NCBI GenBank assembly: GCA_020025655.1
Contig: JAHHRR010000003.1
Coordinates: 1-64,000, forward strand
Length of the DNA stretch: 64,000 nucleotides
Source: Oscillospiraceae bacterium
Lineage (GTDB): Bacteria; Bacillota; Clostridia; Oscillospirales; Oscillospiraceae
Reading direction: 5' to 3'
Shown piece by piece: positions 41,684 to 50,978 of this stretch. Each line of letters opens with the position of its first letter. Position 1 is the stretch's first letter. The notes under the pieces are model-generated. The model was given only the letters and a program-made list of their open reading frames with translations, was not told the DNA's origin and did not search any database. The position numbers and the translations under genes are program-made.

Positions 41684-42562
41684 ATGGGTAAAATTATTCG
41701 TGCCACAGCCGGAGACGGCTTCATAAAAATGGCAGCTGTTGAAGCAAAGGACATTGTTCAGAGAGCCTGTGATATCCACAGATGCGCACCTACTGCTGCC
41801 GCTGCTCTCGGAAGAACCCTTTGCGCAGCTTCTATCATGGGCAACATGATGAAGGAAGAACAGGCCACTCTTACAATAAGAATAAACGGCGGCGGTCCTG
41901 TCGGAAGTATCGTTGCAGTTTCAGACTGCGAAGGCAATGTACGTGGATACGTTGAGGACCCCACAGTTGATCTGCCCCTTAGAGCAGACGGCAAGCTCAA
42001 TGTAGGCGCTGCTGTCGGCAGGGACGGTATGCTTACTGTAAGCCGTGATATCGGCCTCAAGGAGCCTTACATCGGCTCTACCGAGCTTAGAAGCGGTGAA
42101 ATTGCAGAAGATGTAACTGCTTATCTTCTTGAAAGCGAGCAGGTTCCCTCTGCCTGTGCTCTGGGTGTACTTGTTGATACTGATTACAGTATAAAAGCAG
42201 CCGGCGGTTTTATAGTCCAGCTTATGCCCGGCGCTCCTGACGGTCTGATTGATAAACTCGAAGATAATATTTTCATGATGGATCAGCTCACCACTATTTT
42301 AAGTGAGGACGGAGTTGACGCTGTTTTCAATCAGGTCTTAAAGGGACTTGAGCATCATATAGTCGGAGAGAGCGAAGTTGCCTATCGCTGCTACTGCTCA
42401 AGAGAGCGTGTTGCTCAGGCTCTGACTGTAATTGACCAGTCCGACCTTGAAGAAATGATTGCAGACAATAAAGATATCTCTGTTAAGTGCCAGTTCTGCG
42501 ATGCGGACTATACCTTCAAACCATTGGATTTACAGAAAATTCTGGAATCCAGAAAAAAATAA
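41684..42562 (+). CDS. hslO: Redox-regulated chaperone Hsp33
   Basis: A 292-residue chaperone activated when its C-terminal zinc centre is oxidised. The zinc cysteines appear as CYCSRERV (near 236) and KCQFCDADY (near 268), the CxC...CxxC pattern of Hsp33. The N-terminal domain carries RCAPTAAAALGRTLCAA and the conserved GDGFIKMAAV start. GGAAGG lies 7 nt upstream of the ATG. Useful for an anaerobe facing air or bleach-like stress (inference). Confidence 0.96.
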   Translation: MGKIIRATAGDGFIKMAAVEAKDIVQRACDIHRCAPTAAAALGRTLCAASIMGNMMKEEQATLTIRINGGGPVGSIVAVSDCEGNVRGYVEDPTVDLPLRADGKLNVGAAVGRDGMLTVSRDIGLKEPYIGSTELRSGEIAEDVTAYLLESEQVPSACALGVLVDTDYSIKAAGGFIVQLMPGAPDGLIDKLEDNIFMMDQLTTILSEDGVDAVFNQVLKGLEHHIVGESEVAYRCYCSRERVAQALTVIDQSDLEEMIADNKDISVKCQFCDADYTFKPLDLQKILESRKK

Positions 42563-42584
42563 TTAAAAATTTTTTAAAAAAGTA

Positions 42585-42613
42585 TTGACAAAATGCGATT
42601 CATCTTGTATTAT
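42585..42613 (+). promoter_or_regulatory. Promoter of the tRNA cluster
   Basis: TTGACA (42585-42590), 17-nt spacer, TATTAT (42608-42613), 16 nt before tRNA-Val: a strong stable-RNA promoter. Confidence 0.93.
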
Positions 42614-42629
42614 GAACAAGCTGTCGCAC

Positions 42630-42706
42630 GGGAGCTTAGCTCAGCTGGTTAGAGCACCTGCCTTACAAGCAGGGGGTCATTGGTTCGAGTCCAATAGTTC
42701 CCACCA
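42630..42706 (+). tRNA. tRNA-Val (anticodon TAC)
   Basis: 77 nt with encoded CCA. Acceptor GGGAGCT, D-arm GCTC...GAGC, anticodon arm CCTGC-CTTACAA-GCAGG, T-loop TTCGAGT. First of a four-tRNA cluster. Confidence 0.97.
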
Positions 42707-42724
42707 AGCACTTTTCTTTAATAA

Positions 42725-42800
42725 GCCTCTGTAGCTCAGTAGGTAGAGCAGCGGATTGAAAATCCGCGTGTCGTTGGTTCGATTCCGACCGGAGGCACCA
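42725..42800 (+). tRNA. tRNA-Phe (anticodon GAA)
   Basis: 76 nt with encoded CCA. Acceptor GCCTCTG pairs with CGGAGGC; anticodon arm GCGGA-TTGAAAA-TCCGC; T-loop TTCGATT. Confidence 0.97.
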
Positions 42801-42823
42801 TTTACATTTTTGTAAAGGTATAT

Positions 42824-42899
42824 GCGGGCGTAGCTCATCCGGTAGAGCGCCACCTTGCCAAGGTGGAGGTAGCGAGTTCGAGCCTCGTCGCCCGCTCCA
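42824..42899 (+). tRNA. tRNA-Gly (anticodon GCC)
   Basis: 76 nt with encoded CCA. Acceptor GCGGGCG/CGCCCGC; anticodon arm CCACC-TTGCCAA-GGTGG; T-loop TTCGAGC. Confidence 0.97.
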
Positions 42900-42908
42900 T
42901 AAAAAACA

Positions 42909-42935
42909 GATTTGCGGGTTAATCACCCGCAAATC
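42909..42935 (+). other. Strong hairpin between tRNA-Gly and tRNA-Cys
   Basis: Perfect 11-bp stem GATTTGCGGGT/ACCCGCAAATC with TAATC loop, followed by TTATATGG, a poor T-run. It may be a leaky terminator or a processing signal. Confidence 0.7.
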
Positions 42936-42941
42936 TTATAT

Positions 42942-43016
42942 GGCGCCATAGCCAAGTGGTAAGGCAGTGGACTGCAAATCCGCGATTCCCCAGTTCAAAT
43001 CTGGGTGGCGCCTCCA
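42942..43016 (+). tRNA. tRNA-Cys (anticodon GCA)
   Basis: 75 nt with encoded CCA. Acceptor GGCGCCA pairs with TGGCGCC; anticodon arm GTGGA-CTGCAAA-TCCGC; T-loop TTCAAAT. The last tRNA of the cluster. Confidence 0.97.
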
Positions 43017-43051
43017 AAAAGCATTCGGTTCTTCCGGATGCTTTTTCTTTT
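43017..43051 (+). terminator. Terminator of the tRNA cluster
   Basis: Stem GCATTCGG/CCGGATGC (43021-43028 with 43034-43041; one G-U) flanked by A5 and TTTTTCTTTTT. Confidence 0.92.
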
Positions 43052-43192
43052 TGTCCGGAACTTTCTCCTCCCCTTTCCGTCTATCCTATCAGTAACTAAA
43101 GTATAAACTTTATATTTCTTTAGTTCCATTTCTACATTATATGTTGTATAATTTAATAGCTAATTTTTTGAAAGATCAAGGAGGCATATGCA

Positions 43193-43975
43193 GTGAAAAA
43201 ATCTGTCAAAGTTTTTTTAGGCATATTATGCGGTCTGTTTGTTTGCATATTTGCATTCAGCGGCTACAAAATTTATTCGACCCTGCACGAATACAAAGTT
43301 GCAGAAAAAGCTTACTCAAACCTTAGTGATCAGTTCGTCAGTAAAGGTGAGAAGAACGAATCCGGCGAACCGGCCGAGGTTGTTGATCCTCTCAGCAAAG
43401 AAGAGACTTCCCCTGTTTCCGTTGACTTCAATGCACTTAAAACCGCCTGTGAAGACATTGTCGCCTGGATTTACGGCCCCGACACCGTTATTGACTACCC
43501 GATAGTTCACGGCGAGGACAACTTCTTCTATCTGCGCCGCATGATTGACGGAAATTATAACTCCAGCGGCACACTTTTTATTGACTGCCTTAATGAGGAT
43601 GATTTTTCCTCTCAGAACACTCTTATCTATGGCCACAATATGCACGACGGTTCAATGTTTGCAAGTATTCGTAACTATGACAGACAGGAATACTATGATG
43701 CTCATCCTTTTCTGTATCTGAACACCCCTGAACAGAATTACAGAATAGAAGTTTTCGCAGCATACATAACCGATGCTGATTCTGATACTTATACCATGAA
43801 TTTCAGCTCTCAGCCTGCATACGCCGAATATCTCAAGAAGATGGTTTCTCAGTCTGCATTCAAAGCTAATGTTACTCCGGAAGTCGATGACCATATCGTT
43901 ACGCTTTCCACCTGCACATATGAATACGAAGATGCTCGTTTTGTAGTTCAGGGCAGACTCGTTCCTATCAATTAA
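43193..43975 (+). CDS. srtB: Class B sortase
   Basis: A 260-residue membrane-anchored transpeptidase starting at GTG 43193 (AAGGAGG 8 nt upstream). One N-terminal helix (VFLGILCGLFVCIFAFSGY) is followed by the sortase barrel. Catalytic residues are the histidine in TLIYGHNM (about 147), the cysteine in TLSTCTYEYEDAR (about 240) and the arginine in RFVVQGRL. The extra helices and WIYGPDTVIDYPIVHG entry put it in class B. It cuts substrates with an NPxTN- or PxTG-like signal and links them to the cell wall. The next gene encodes a matching substrate, so this looks like a dedicated single-substrate pair. Confidence 0.95.
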   Translation: MKKSVKVFLGILCGLFVCIFAFSGYKIYSTLHEYKVAEKAYSNLSDQFVSKGEKNESGEPAEVVDPLSKEETSPVSVDFNALKTACEDIVAWIYGPDTVIDYPIVHGEDNFFYLRRMIDGNYNSSGTLFIDCLNEDDFSSQNTLIYGHNMHDGSMFASIRNYDRQEYYDAHPFLYLNTPEQNYRIEVFAAYITDADSDTYTMNFSSQPAYAEYLKKMVSQSAFKANVTPEVDDHIVTLSTCTYEYEDARFVVQGRLVPIN

Positions 43976-44028
43976 GCTCCCAGCATACTATATAAATATT
44001 TCTTAAGAAGATTTTAGATTTCAAAACC

Positions 44029-44057
44029 TTGATTTTTCAAATATTCTAATTTATACT
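44029..44057 (+). promoter_or_regulatory. Promoter of the surface protein gene
   Basis: TTGATT (44029-44034), 17-nt spacer, TATACT (44052-44057). It allows the substrate to be expressed apart from the sortase. Confidence 0.75.
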
Positions 44058-44149
44058 TATCATGTAAGAAGTTTCAAATTAGTAAATAAAGGTTACGAAT
44101 TCGGCTTCTGCTCAAAGTATAAACAACATTATTCATGAGGTGAAATAAA

Positions 44150-47100
44150 ATGATTAAAAAGAGAAGCAAAGTTTTAATAAGCTTTCTGTTTGCTCTGATC
44201 TTCGTATTTCAGCTGGCAGTGCCTATGGCCGGTGCAGTTAATGACCCGGTCGGCCCGACACTCAGTGCCAAATATTCAGCTGAACTGACCGCAGAGCAGG
44301 TTCAGCAGCAGGATAATCTCGAAGAGCTTCCCCAAAGCGGCGAAGTACGAGAGATCAACTTCGAGTCCGGAATTGCCGGCCTTGAAGCTTTCTCCGTAAA
44401 GTTCGATGATAGCGTTTTCTCCGCTCCTGTTACTGTAACCGGAAGCGAAGTTATCGCTATAACCGTTCCTGCAGATTACTACATCTCCAAGCTCTATATG
44501 CACGACAGCGCTCAGCCTGCTGATGTAACCGAGAATCTCCTCACTCTGGCTTCTGTTGATCCTGAAACCGGCGATATTATTCTCGATACCAAGGATCTGT
44601 ACATCGACGGTAAGTTTGATTACTCTCTTGCCGGCACAGATGAAAGCGTAAACGATTTCACTCTTGAAGTCGAGCTTGCCCGTATTGACAGTGAGGAATC
44701 CGTTACCGTTAAGATCGGTAATGAGCCTGAGTTTGAAGCTATGGGCGACATGACCGCTCCTGAGGCTCCTGAGCTTGCTGCAAACGAGACTTTCATCGAC
44801 TGGACTCTTACCTATAAGAACGGCTTAAAGATGAGCCTGAACCCCGGTGACCGCATTCCCGCATATATCAGCTGCGTTCTCACCCCTAACATCGAGGTTG
44901 CAGAAGTTCCCGCTCCCGAAGAGCATTACATGATCAATGTTACAGTTAACGACCTCACCGTAAACCTCGGTGATGAGCTTAACTTCAATTACACCGTCGG
45001 CGAGCTGCCTGAGGGATTAAGCCTCACTGATGTCAGCTATGCTCTCAGCAAAGACGGAAACGCAGTTGCTAATGACAGCATTGCTGCCGGCGAGAGCTAC
45101 GCTATAAGCATGAGCTTTAATGTTGCTCTGAACGGTGAAAATCTTTCCGAGAACAAAGTAAGCAAGGTTGTTACCGATGGTACTCTTACCGTTAACGCTG
45201 CTACTCCCGTCGAGAAGCTGAACGTAACCGTTACCCCCAATGCCCCCAAGCTCAACGATGAAAAGACTGATTTTGTCGCAGATCAGGCATTCGATGTACA
45301 GGGTCTTGAAAAAGGCTTCACTCTTGAGCCTGCAAACGGCAGCTTCACTTATACTGTACAGCACAAGAACAATGCCGATAATACAGATTGCGTATATACC
45401 GTAATCACCGGTGAATACGTAATAAAAGATGCAAACGGCAACGCTGTTGCTGATGCAGCAGACAAATACAATGTTGTTTTTGCTGAATCCGCACTTGTTC
45501 CCTACGTTATCCCCGCTCCTCCTGTTGCTAAAATCAATCTTTCCATTAAGCCCGCAAATGTAAATGTCGAGTATAATGGCCAGGATCAGACCGCTTCCAA
45601 TTGGGAATACCTTGCTGATTCCGAAAAGCTCAAGGACGGCGATGTACTTACCGCACAGTTCAGCGGTTCTGCAAATGCAGTAACCTCCAAGGCTGTTGAA
45701 TCTGAAATTACCGGCTTCACCATTACAAGAGACGGTAAGGATGTAAGCGCAGAATACAATGTAACCACCCTCAAGGGTGAAATCAATGTTATGCCCCGCA
45801 ACATCACCATTACTGCATTCAGCGGTGATGTAAACCAGACCGCCGAGAATCAGGAGATTTTCGCAAAAGATCAGAACACTAACGGCTTCACAAACGGCTA
45901 TAAAGTTGACGGCCTGCTTGAAAACCACGTTATCTCCGGCGTACAGGTAACCGGCAGCGGCAAGACCGGCGGTGCTGTAAAGACCTCTATCGGCGGCAAC
46001 ACCGTTACTATCAGCGTTAAAGACAGCAATCCTGCTGAAGATGTTACTGCAAACTACAAAATCACTTCCGTTGACGGAAGCATGAACATCATAGCTTACA
46101 CTGCTCCCGCTGTTAACCGTGGTGAGCTCACCATTAAACCCAAAGACATTGTTGTCGAATACGACGGCAAGGAGCATAAGCCCGCTGAATACGAGCTTAC
46201 CGGAACTCTTGCCGAAGGTGACACAATAGAAGTTACTTTCAGCGGTGCTTCCACCAATGTATGCACCAACCTTACAACCGAGATTGCAAGCGTTGTAATC
46301 AAGGATAAGGACGGCAATGACGTAACCCTTAAATACAGCAAGATCACCAAGAATCCCGGTCTTCTTACCATTAAGTCTCATACTCTTACCCTGACCGGTA
46401 TCACTGCTACCATTCAGCAGAAGACTGAAGGCGAAACCATAAATGCCAATGCCTACGGCTACAAAGACGGCAGCTTCAAGAATGGTTTAAAGGTCGAAGG
46501 CCTGCTTGAAGGTCACAAGCTCAGCGGTGTTAAAGTCACCGGCAGCAGCAACACCCCCGGCGATTTTGCTTCCAAGGTTGATATTTCCGGTCTGAAGCTC
46601 ACTGATGCCAACAACAATGATATTAAGGCTAACTACAACATAGTTACCAATGATGGTAAGATTACCGTTAAAGCTCCTGAAAACAGCAAGCCCACAGAAA
46701 AGGAAATTCCTCTTACCATAACCGCCAAGGATGCAAAGTGGACTTACGACGGCAACGCACATGAGTGCAAAGAATATTCTGTTTCCGGTCTTAAGGACGG
46801 AGATAAGGTTAAGAGCGTAACCTTTGATAACAGCAGCACCATTACCAATGCAGGTACTGTTGCAAACAAGATTTCAAATGTCGTTATTGTAGATAAAGAC
46901 GGCAAGGCCATTTCCGATGCAAAGTACAAGAAGACCTTCAAGGACGGAACTCTTACCGTTGATAAGTACAATCTGACTGTTACTGCTGAATCCGCAAGCA
47001 AGAACTACGACGGCAAGCCTCTTGAAAACAAGAACGTAAGCATCGGCAAGCTTGCAAACAGCCAGCATAAGATTCAGGTTGTTTATACCATTTACAACAG

Positions 47101-47509
47101 CAACGGCAAAACTCTCCAGAATCCTCCCATTGATGCCGGTACCTACACCAAGAAGATTACAAAGCTCAGCATCTTTGATGCTAACAAGCAGGATGTAACC
47201 GATAACTACAACATCAAGAAGGTAGACGGTACACTCACCATCAAGAACAGCGATAAGAACAACACCAGTGGTCCTAAGACCGGAGATGAGTCACATCTCG
47301 GTATCTGGATCGGCATTCTGGCTGCTTCTGCTGTGCTTGTGATTGCAGTAGTTGTAGTTGTTATTATGAAGAACAAGAAAGCCGCTGAGGTTTCCGATGC
47401 CGAAGCTTCTCTGGATGCGTCCGATGAAGAGAGCGGAAACGAGTTTGAAATTAATATAGATGATTTCAAAGACTCCGACAGCTCCGACAATTCCGACGAC
47501 AACAAATAA
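44150..47509 (+). CDS. Large repeat-containing cell-surface protein, likely sortase B substrate
   Basis: A 1119-residue secreted protein. A signal peptide (KVLISFLFALIFVFQLAVPMAGA, to about 27) is followed by a unique region and then two kinds of repeat. Type A modules open with a [V/W]xYDG-type strand (VEYNGQ near 470, VEYDGKEH near 668, WTYDGNAHE near 865, KNYDGKPLE near 948) and resemble YDG/MBG-type stalk domains. Type B modules (near 550 and 745) share GYKVDGLLENHVISGVQVTGS and GLKVEGLLEGHKLSGVKVTGS. The end has SGPKTGDESHLG (near 1041), one membrane helix and a 40-residue acidic tail. Codon use is strongly biased, as for abundant proteins. AGGTGA precedes the ATG. Ligand unknown. Confidence 0.88.
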   Translation: MIKKRSKVLISFLFALIFVFQLAVPMAGAVNDPVGPTLSAKYSAELTAEQVQQQDNLEELPQSGEVREINFESGIAGLEAFSVKFDDSVFSAPVTVTGSEVIAITVPADYYISKLYMHDSAQPADVTENLLTLASVDPETGDIILDTKDLYIDGKFDYSLAGTDESVNDFTLEVELARIDSEESVTVKIGNEPEFEAMGDMTAPEAPELAANETFIDWTLTYKNGLKMSLNPGDRIPAYISCVLTPNIEVAEVPAPEEHYMINVTVNDLTVNLGDELNFNYTVGELPEGLSLTDVSYALSKDGNAVANDSIAAGESYAISMSFNVALNGENLSENKVSKVVTDGTLTVNAATPVEKLNVTVTPNAPKLNDEKTDFVADQAFDVQGLEKGFTLEPANGSFTYTVQHKNNADNTDCVYTVITGEYVIKDANGNAVADAADKYNVVFAESALVPYVIPAPPVAKINLSIKPANVNVEYNGQDQTASNWEYLADSEKLKDGDVLTAQFSGSANAVTSKAVESEITGFTITRDGKDVSAEYNVTTLKGEINVMPRNITITAFSGDVNQTAENQEIFAKDQNTNGFTNGYKVDGLLENHVISGVQVTGSGKTGGAVKTSIGGNTVTISVKDSNPAEDVTANYKITSVDGSMNIIAYTAPAVNRGELTIKPKDIVVEYDGKEHKPAEYELTGTLAEGDTIEVTFSGASTNVCTNLTTEIASVVIKDKDGNDVTLKYSKITKNPGLLTIKSHTLTLTGITATIQQKTEGETINANAYGYKDGSFKNGLKVEGLLEGHKLSGVKVTGSSNTPGDFASKVDISGLKLTDANNNDIKANYNIVTNDGKITVKAPENSKPTEKEIPLTITAKDAKWTYDGNAHECKEYSVSGLKDGDKVKSVTFDNSSTITNAGTVANKISNVVIVDKDGKAISDAKYKKTFKDGTLTVDKYNLTVTAESASKNYDGKPLENKNVSIGKLANSQHKIQVVYTIYNSNGKTLQNPPIDAGTYTKKITKLSIFDANKQDVTDNYNIKKVDGTLTIKNSDKNNTSGPKTGDESHLGIWIGILAASAVLVIAVVVVVIMKNKKAAEVSDAEASLDASDEESGNEFEINIDDFKDSDSSDNSDDNK

Positions 47510-47517
47510 ACAATAAA

Positions 47518-47552
47518 TAAAAAGCGGGAGCGTTAAGCTCCCGCTTTTCTTA
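47518..47552 (+). terminator. Terminator of the surface protein gene
   Basis: Stem AAAGCGGGAGC/GCTCCCGCTTT (47521-47531 with 47537-47547) followed by TCTTATAT. Confidence 0.88.
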
Positions 47553-47789
47553 TATGCATATCTGCTGATTAAATTTACAAGCTTTATACTTGAACCACAC
47601 ATTGTTTTTGCGCATTTTTCTCAGACGCTCTCAGAGGCTCTCTAAGCTGACTTTGTATTTGAATAGCAAGTTTCACCTGATTGCTTTTTCATTTGCTCTG
47701 TGGCGCTTACGCAGGCTCATATATGTAATTTCAAAACTCCGGCGCTGTAAATCTCTTGCAGCAGTTAAATTGACGCCAGACGCCCGATA
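47553..47789. other. Intergenic region, nothing recognised
   Basis: About 240 bases between two converging terminators. No gene, promoter or repeat I can support. Confidence 0.6.
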
Positions 47790-47825
47790 TATAGAACAAA
47801 GGCAGTACCAAATGGTACTGCCTTA
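47788..47825 (-). terminator. Terminator of rpsU
   Basis: Stem AAGGCAGTACC/GGTACTGCCTT (47798-47808 with 47813-47823); minus-strand tail TTTGTTCT. Confidence 0.85.
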
Positions 47826-47840
47826 ATAATGCGATATAAA

Positions 47841-48026
47841 TTAGTAGTAACGCTTATTTTTGTTCTTACGAGCTGCCTCGGACTTTTTGCGACGCTTAAC
47901 GCTGGGGCTCTGATAATACTCTTTCTTTCTCAGATCAGCCAGAACGCCGGACTTAGCGCAGCTGCGCTTGAATCTTTTAAGAGCGTTGTCCAGAGATTCG
48001 TTCTCTTTTACATAAATTTCAGACAT
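47841..48026 (-). CDS. rpsU: 30S ribosomal protein S21
   Basis: A 61-residue basic protein ([20 protein letters not shown], then [20 protein letters not shown]) of normal S21 length, found near the 3' end of 16S rRNA and needed for initiation. GGAGGGAGGG precedes the ATG. Its promoter (48096-48124) has consensus boxes, and its 65-nt leader folds into two small hairpins. The gene is a unit of its own downstream of leuS. Confidence 0.98.
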   Translation of the reverse strand: MSEIYVKENESLDNALKRFKRSCAKSGVLADLRKKEYYQSPSVKRRKKSEAARKNKNKRYY

Positions 48027-48090
48027 CTATTTCCCTCCCTCCAAATACGTCTTGCGACGTTTCAAGGGCCAATGAATTGGCTTTTTAACA
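48027..48090 (-). promoter_or_regulatory. Structured rpsU leader
   Basis: The leader holds GCCAA-TTCA-TTGGC (48068-48081) and ACGTC-GCAA-GACGT (48047-48060), the second closed by a GNRA tetraloop and followed by the ribosome binding site. It could be an autoregulatory binding site for S21, which is inference. Confidence 0.55.
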
Positions 48091-48095
48091 TTAAC

Positions 48096-48124
48096 ATTAT
48101 AACTGTTTCCAGTGCAAATGTCAA
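48096..48124 (-). promoter_or_regulatory. Perfect consensus promoter of rpsU
   Basis: On the minus strand TTGACA (48119-48124), 17-nt spacer, TATAAT (48096-48101): both boxes match consensus exactly. It starts 4 bp past the leuS stop. Confidence 0.95.
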
Positions 48125-48127
48125 TAA

Positions 48128-50554
48128 TCACTTTGCAGGCTTGAGCACTAAATTTACAATTTTATTCTTAACTACAATGGTTTTTACCAGCTGCATACCT
48201 TCCATGTAGCGCTGAACCTTATTGTCGGCGCAGGCAGTCTCAATTACGAGCTCCTCGCTTGCCTCTGCGGGAACAGTAATAGTAGAGCGGAGTTTACCAT
48301 TTATCTGAACTGCAAGCTCTCTTACTGCATCCTGAGTTTTGCTCTCGTCGTACTTAGGCCAGGGCATCTGCATACACATCTTGCCGTACTTTGCAGCATA
48401 GCCTGTAAGCTCCCACATTTCCTCTACCATGTGAGGTGCAAAGGGGCTGAGCAGGAGCATCAGCTGTTCCAGATCACCCTTTGTAAGTCCCTTGGAGTAG
48501 AACTCGTTGACCATAGTCATAAGAGCGGATATTGCAGTATTCATCTTCAGGCTGTCAATATCCTCTGTGACTTTTTTGATGGTCTTATGGATAGTGGCTT
48601 CGTTCTCCTTGGAGATAACGTCCTCATCCTTAATCATATCCATCAGGTTCCAGCAGCGATCAAGGAATCTCTTGGAGCCCTTAACAGCTTCATTGGACCA
48701 GGAAACGGCTTTCTCGAAGTCACCGATAAACATAATATGCAGACGCATGGTATCAGCACCGTACTGGTCTACAATATCGTTGGGGTTAACGACGTTTCCT
48801 CTGGACTTGGACATCTTTTCGCCGCCCTCACCCAGAATCATGCCGTGAGAAGTTCTCTTCTTGTAAGGCTCCTTGGTGTGTACTACACCGATATCATAGA
48901 GGAACTTATGCCAGAAACGGCTGTACAGCAGGTGCAGAGTAGTATGCTCCATACCGCCGTTATACCAGTCAACAGGTCCCCAGTACTCTTCTGCTTCCTT
49001 GGAAACCAGTTCCTTATCATTATGGGGATCCATATAGCGCAGGAAGTACCAGCTGGAGCCAGCCCACTGAGGCATAGTATCTGTCTCACGCTTTGCGGGG
49101 CCGCCGCAGCAGGGGCAGGTGGTGTTGACCCAGTCGGTCATCTTGGAAAGAGGAGACTCGCCGTCGTCAGTAGGCTCGTAGGAGTCAACCTGAGGCAGAA
49201 CCAGAGGCAGCTCGCTTTCGGGCAGAGGAACCCAGCCGCACTTATCGCAGTGTACAAGAGGAATAGGCTCGCCCCAGTATCTCTGACGGGAGAATACCCA
49301 GTCACGAAGCTTGAAGTTAACCTTCTCCTTACCGATACCCTGCTCGGTAAGCCACTTCTTCATTACAGGAATTGCCTGCTTTACTGTAAGACCGTTAAGG
49401 AAGCCGGAGTTAACCATAATTCCGGTATCATCCTTTAGAGTAAATGCTGCTTCTTCTACGTTGCCGCCCTTTACGACTTCAATTATATCGCAGCCGAATT
49501 TCTTTGCGAACTCCCAGTCACGGTCATCGTGAGCAGGAACTGCCATAATTGCACCGGTACCGTAAGTAACCAGAACATAGTCGGAAATGAATATGGGGAT
49601 TTCCTTGCCGTTAACAGGGTTAATGGCCTTTACGCCGTCAAGCTTAACGCCTGTCTTTTCCTTGGAAAGCTCAGAACGCTCAAAATCTGACTTGTGTGCT
49701 GCCATTTCAACATAGGCTGCAACCTCATCCCAGTTTGCAAGCTTATCTTTCCACTTCTTGACAAACTCATGCTCAGGAGAAAGGACCATATAGGTTGCAC
49801 CGAAGAGAGTATCGGGTCTTGTTGTGTAAACGATAACATCATCACCGGCAGTAGTACCGAAGCGTACCTCTGCACCGGTGGAGCGTCCTATCCAGTTCTT
49901 CTGCTGAATTTTTGCTCTTTCTATATAATCAAGATCGTCCAGATCATCAATGAGTCTCTGAGCGTACTTGGTGATGGCAAGCATCCACTGGCTCTTTTCT
50001 TTTCTGATAACCTCGCTGCCGCAGCGCTCGCAAACGCCGTTTACAACTTCCTCATTTGCAAGAACGCACTTGCAGCTGGTGCACCAGTTAACGGGCATAG
50101 TGGTCTTGTATGCAAGGCCTTTCTTGAACATCTGAAGGAATATCCACTGAGTCCACTTGTAATACTGAGGATCGGTGGTATCAATAACTCTATCCCAGTC
50201 AAAACCATAGCCCAGCATTTTGAGCTGCTTGGTAAAGTTTTCGATATTCTTCTTAGTAACTACAGCCGGATGCACATGATTCTTAATGGCATAGTTCTCA
50301 GTGGGCAGACCAAACGCATCAAATCCGATAGGATAAAGGACATTGTAGCCTTCCATTCTCTTCTTGCGGCAGACGATATCCAGTGCAGTAAAAGGTCTGG
50401 GATGACCAACGTGCAGTCCCTGTCCGGAGGGATAAGGGAACTCAATAAGTCCGTAGAACTTGGGCTTATCACTGCCTGTCTCTGCTTTATAAGGTTTGCT
50501 TTCTTCCCACTTAGCCTGCCATTTCTTTTCAATGGCTGTAAAATCGTATTTCAT
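48128..50554 (-). CDS. leuS: Leucyl-tRNA synthetase
   Basis: An 808-residue class I synthetase, normal for bacterial LeuS. The HIGH motif reads [13 protein letters not shown] (near 42), a zinc module [22 protein letters not shown] near 160, the CP1 editing domain (about 220-420, with [19 protein letters not shown]), and [13 protein letters not shown] as KMSKS. The C-terminal anticodon and tail domains are complete. It lies 52 nt downstream of rsfS on the same strand and probably shares its transcript. Confidence 0.98.
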   Translation of the reverse strand: MKYDFTAIEKKWQAKWEESKPYKAETGSDKPKFYGLIEFPYPSGQGLHVGHPRPFTALDIVCRKKRMEGYNVLYPIGFDAFGLPTENYAIKNHVHPAVVTKKNIENFTKQLKMLGYGFDWDRVIDTTDPQYYKWTQWIFLQMFKKGLAYKTTMPVNWCTSCKCVLANEEVVNGVCERCGSEVIRKEKSQWMLAITKYAQRLIDDLDDLDYIERAKIQQKNWIGRSTGAEVRFGTTAGDDVIVYTTRPDTLFGATYMVLSPEHEFVKKWKDKLANWDEVAAYVEMAAHKSDFERSELSKEKTGVKLDGVKAINPVNGKEIPIFISDYVLVTYGTGAIMAVPAHDDRDWEFAKKFGCDIIEVVKGGNVEEAAFTLKDDTGIMVNSGFLNGLTVKQAIPVMKKWLTEQGIGKEKVNFKLRDWVFSRQRYWGEPIPLVHCDKCGWVPLPESELPLVLPQVDSYEPTDDGESPLSKMTDWVNTTCPCCGGPAKRETDTMPQWAGSSWYFLRYMDPHNDKELVSKEAEEYWGPVDWYNGGMEHTTLHLLYSRFWHKFLYDIGVVHTKEPYKKRTSHGMILGEGGEKMSKSRGNVVNPNDIVDQYGADTMRLHIMFIGDFEKAVSWSNEAVKGSKRFLDRCWNLMDMIKDEDVISKENEATIHKTIKKVTEDIDSLKMNTAISALMTMVNEFYSKGLTKGDLEQLMLLLSPFAPHMVEEMWELTGYAAKYGKMCMQMPWPKYDESKTQDAVRELAVQINGKLRSTITVPAEASEELVIETACADNKVQRYMEGMQLVKTIVVKNKIVNLVLKPAK

Positions 50555-50606
50555 TGTTAATCTTTTCCCCTTTTATAAATTCTTCTCTTTCGGTTTGCCC
50601 CTGTAA

Positions 50607-50966
50607 TCAGGGGCTCAGAAGGGATGAGAGGGGGATCTCCTCTGCGTCACTCCAGAGGCGTTCAAGATCATAGAACTTTCTGGCCTCATCGGTAAACACA
50701 TGAACCAGTACACATCCGAAGTCCATAAGCACCCAGATATCTGAACGCAGACCTTCTCTGCGAATAGGAGGCTCACCGGCAATGGAGAGCTGCTTATCAA
50801 CTTCATCTACCAGAGCTTTGATATGGGTAGAAGTAGTACCGTTGCAAATTACAAAATAGTCTGCCAGAATAGTCTGTCCGGCAGTTTTAAGAACTTTAAC
50901 GTCCTTTGCTTTTTTATCACTCAATGCTTTTGCAGCAATCTGAGCTATTTCTAAGGGACTGAGCAT
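50607..50966 (-). CDS. rsfS: Ribosomal silencing factor RsfS
   Basis: A 119-residue protein (LSPLEIAQIAAKALSDKKAKDV, then ILADYFVICNGTTSTHIKAL and GCVLVHVFTDEARKFYDLERLW) that binds L14 and blocks subunit joining when nutrients are short. Normal length. GGAGG precedes the ATG. It follows nadD-yqeK by 12 nt, the conserved Firmicute order. Confidence 0.97.
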   Translation of the reverse strand: MLSPLEIAQIAAKALSDKKAKDVKVLKTAGQTILADYFVICNGTTSTHIKALVDEVDKQLSIAGEPPIRREGLRSDIWVLMDFGCVLVHVFTDEARKFYDLERLWSDAEEIPLSSLLSP

Positions 50967-50978
50967 ATTTTTCCTCCT

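Noticed and set aside
42663..42932. 89-codon minus-strand frame over the tRNA cluster
   Set aside because: It is antisense to tRNA-Val, tRNA-Phe and tRNA-Gly. Such frames are a common false annotation.
45017..46381. 454-codon open frame antisense to the surface protein
   Set aside because: Shadow of the repetitive, codon-biased surface protein gene.
45500..47200. Protein-level repeats as possible mobile or CRISPR repeats
   Set aside because: They are diverged modules of the surface protein; DNA identity between copies is low.
48431..49438. 335-codon plus-strand frame inside leuS
   Set aside because: Complete LeuS motifs are encoded on the other strand; no promoter or ribosome binding site here.
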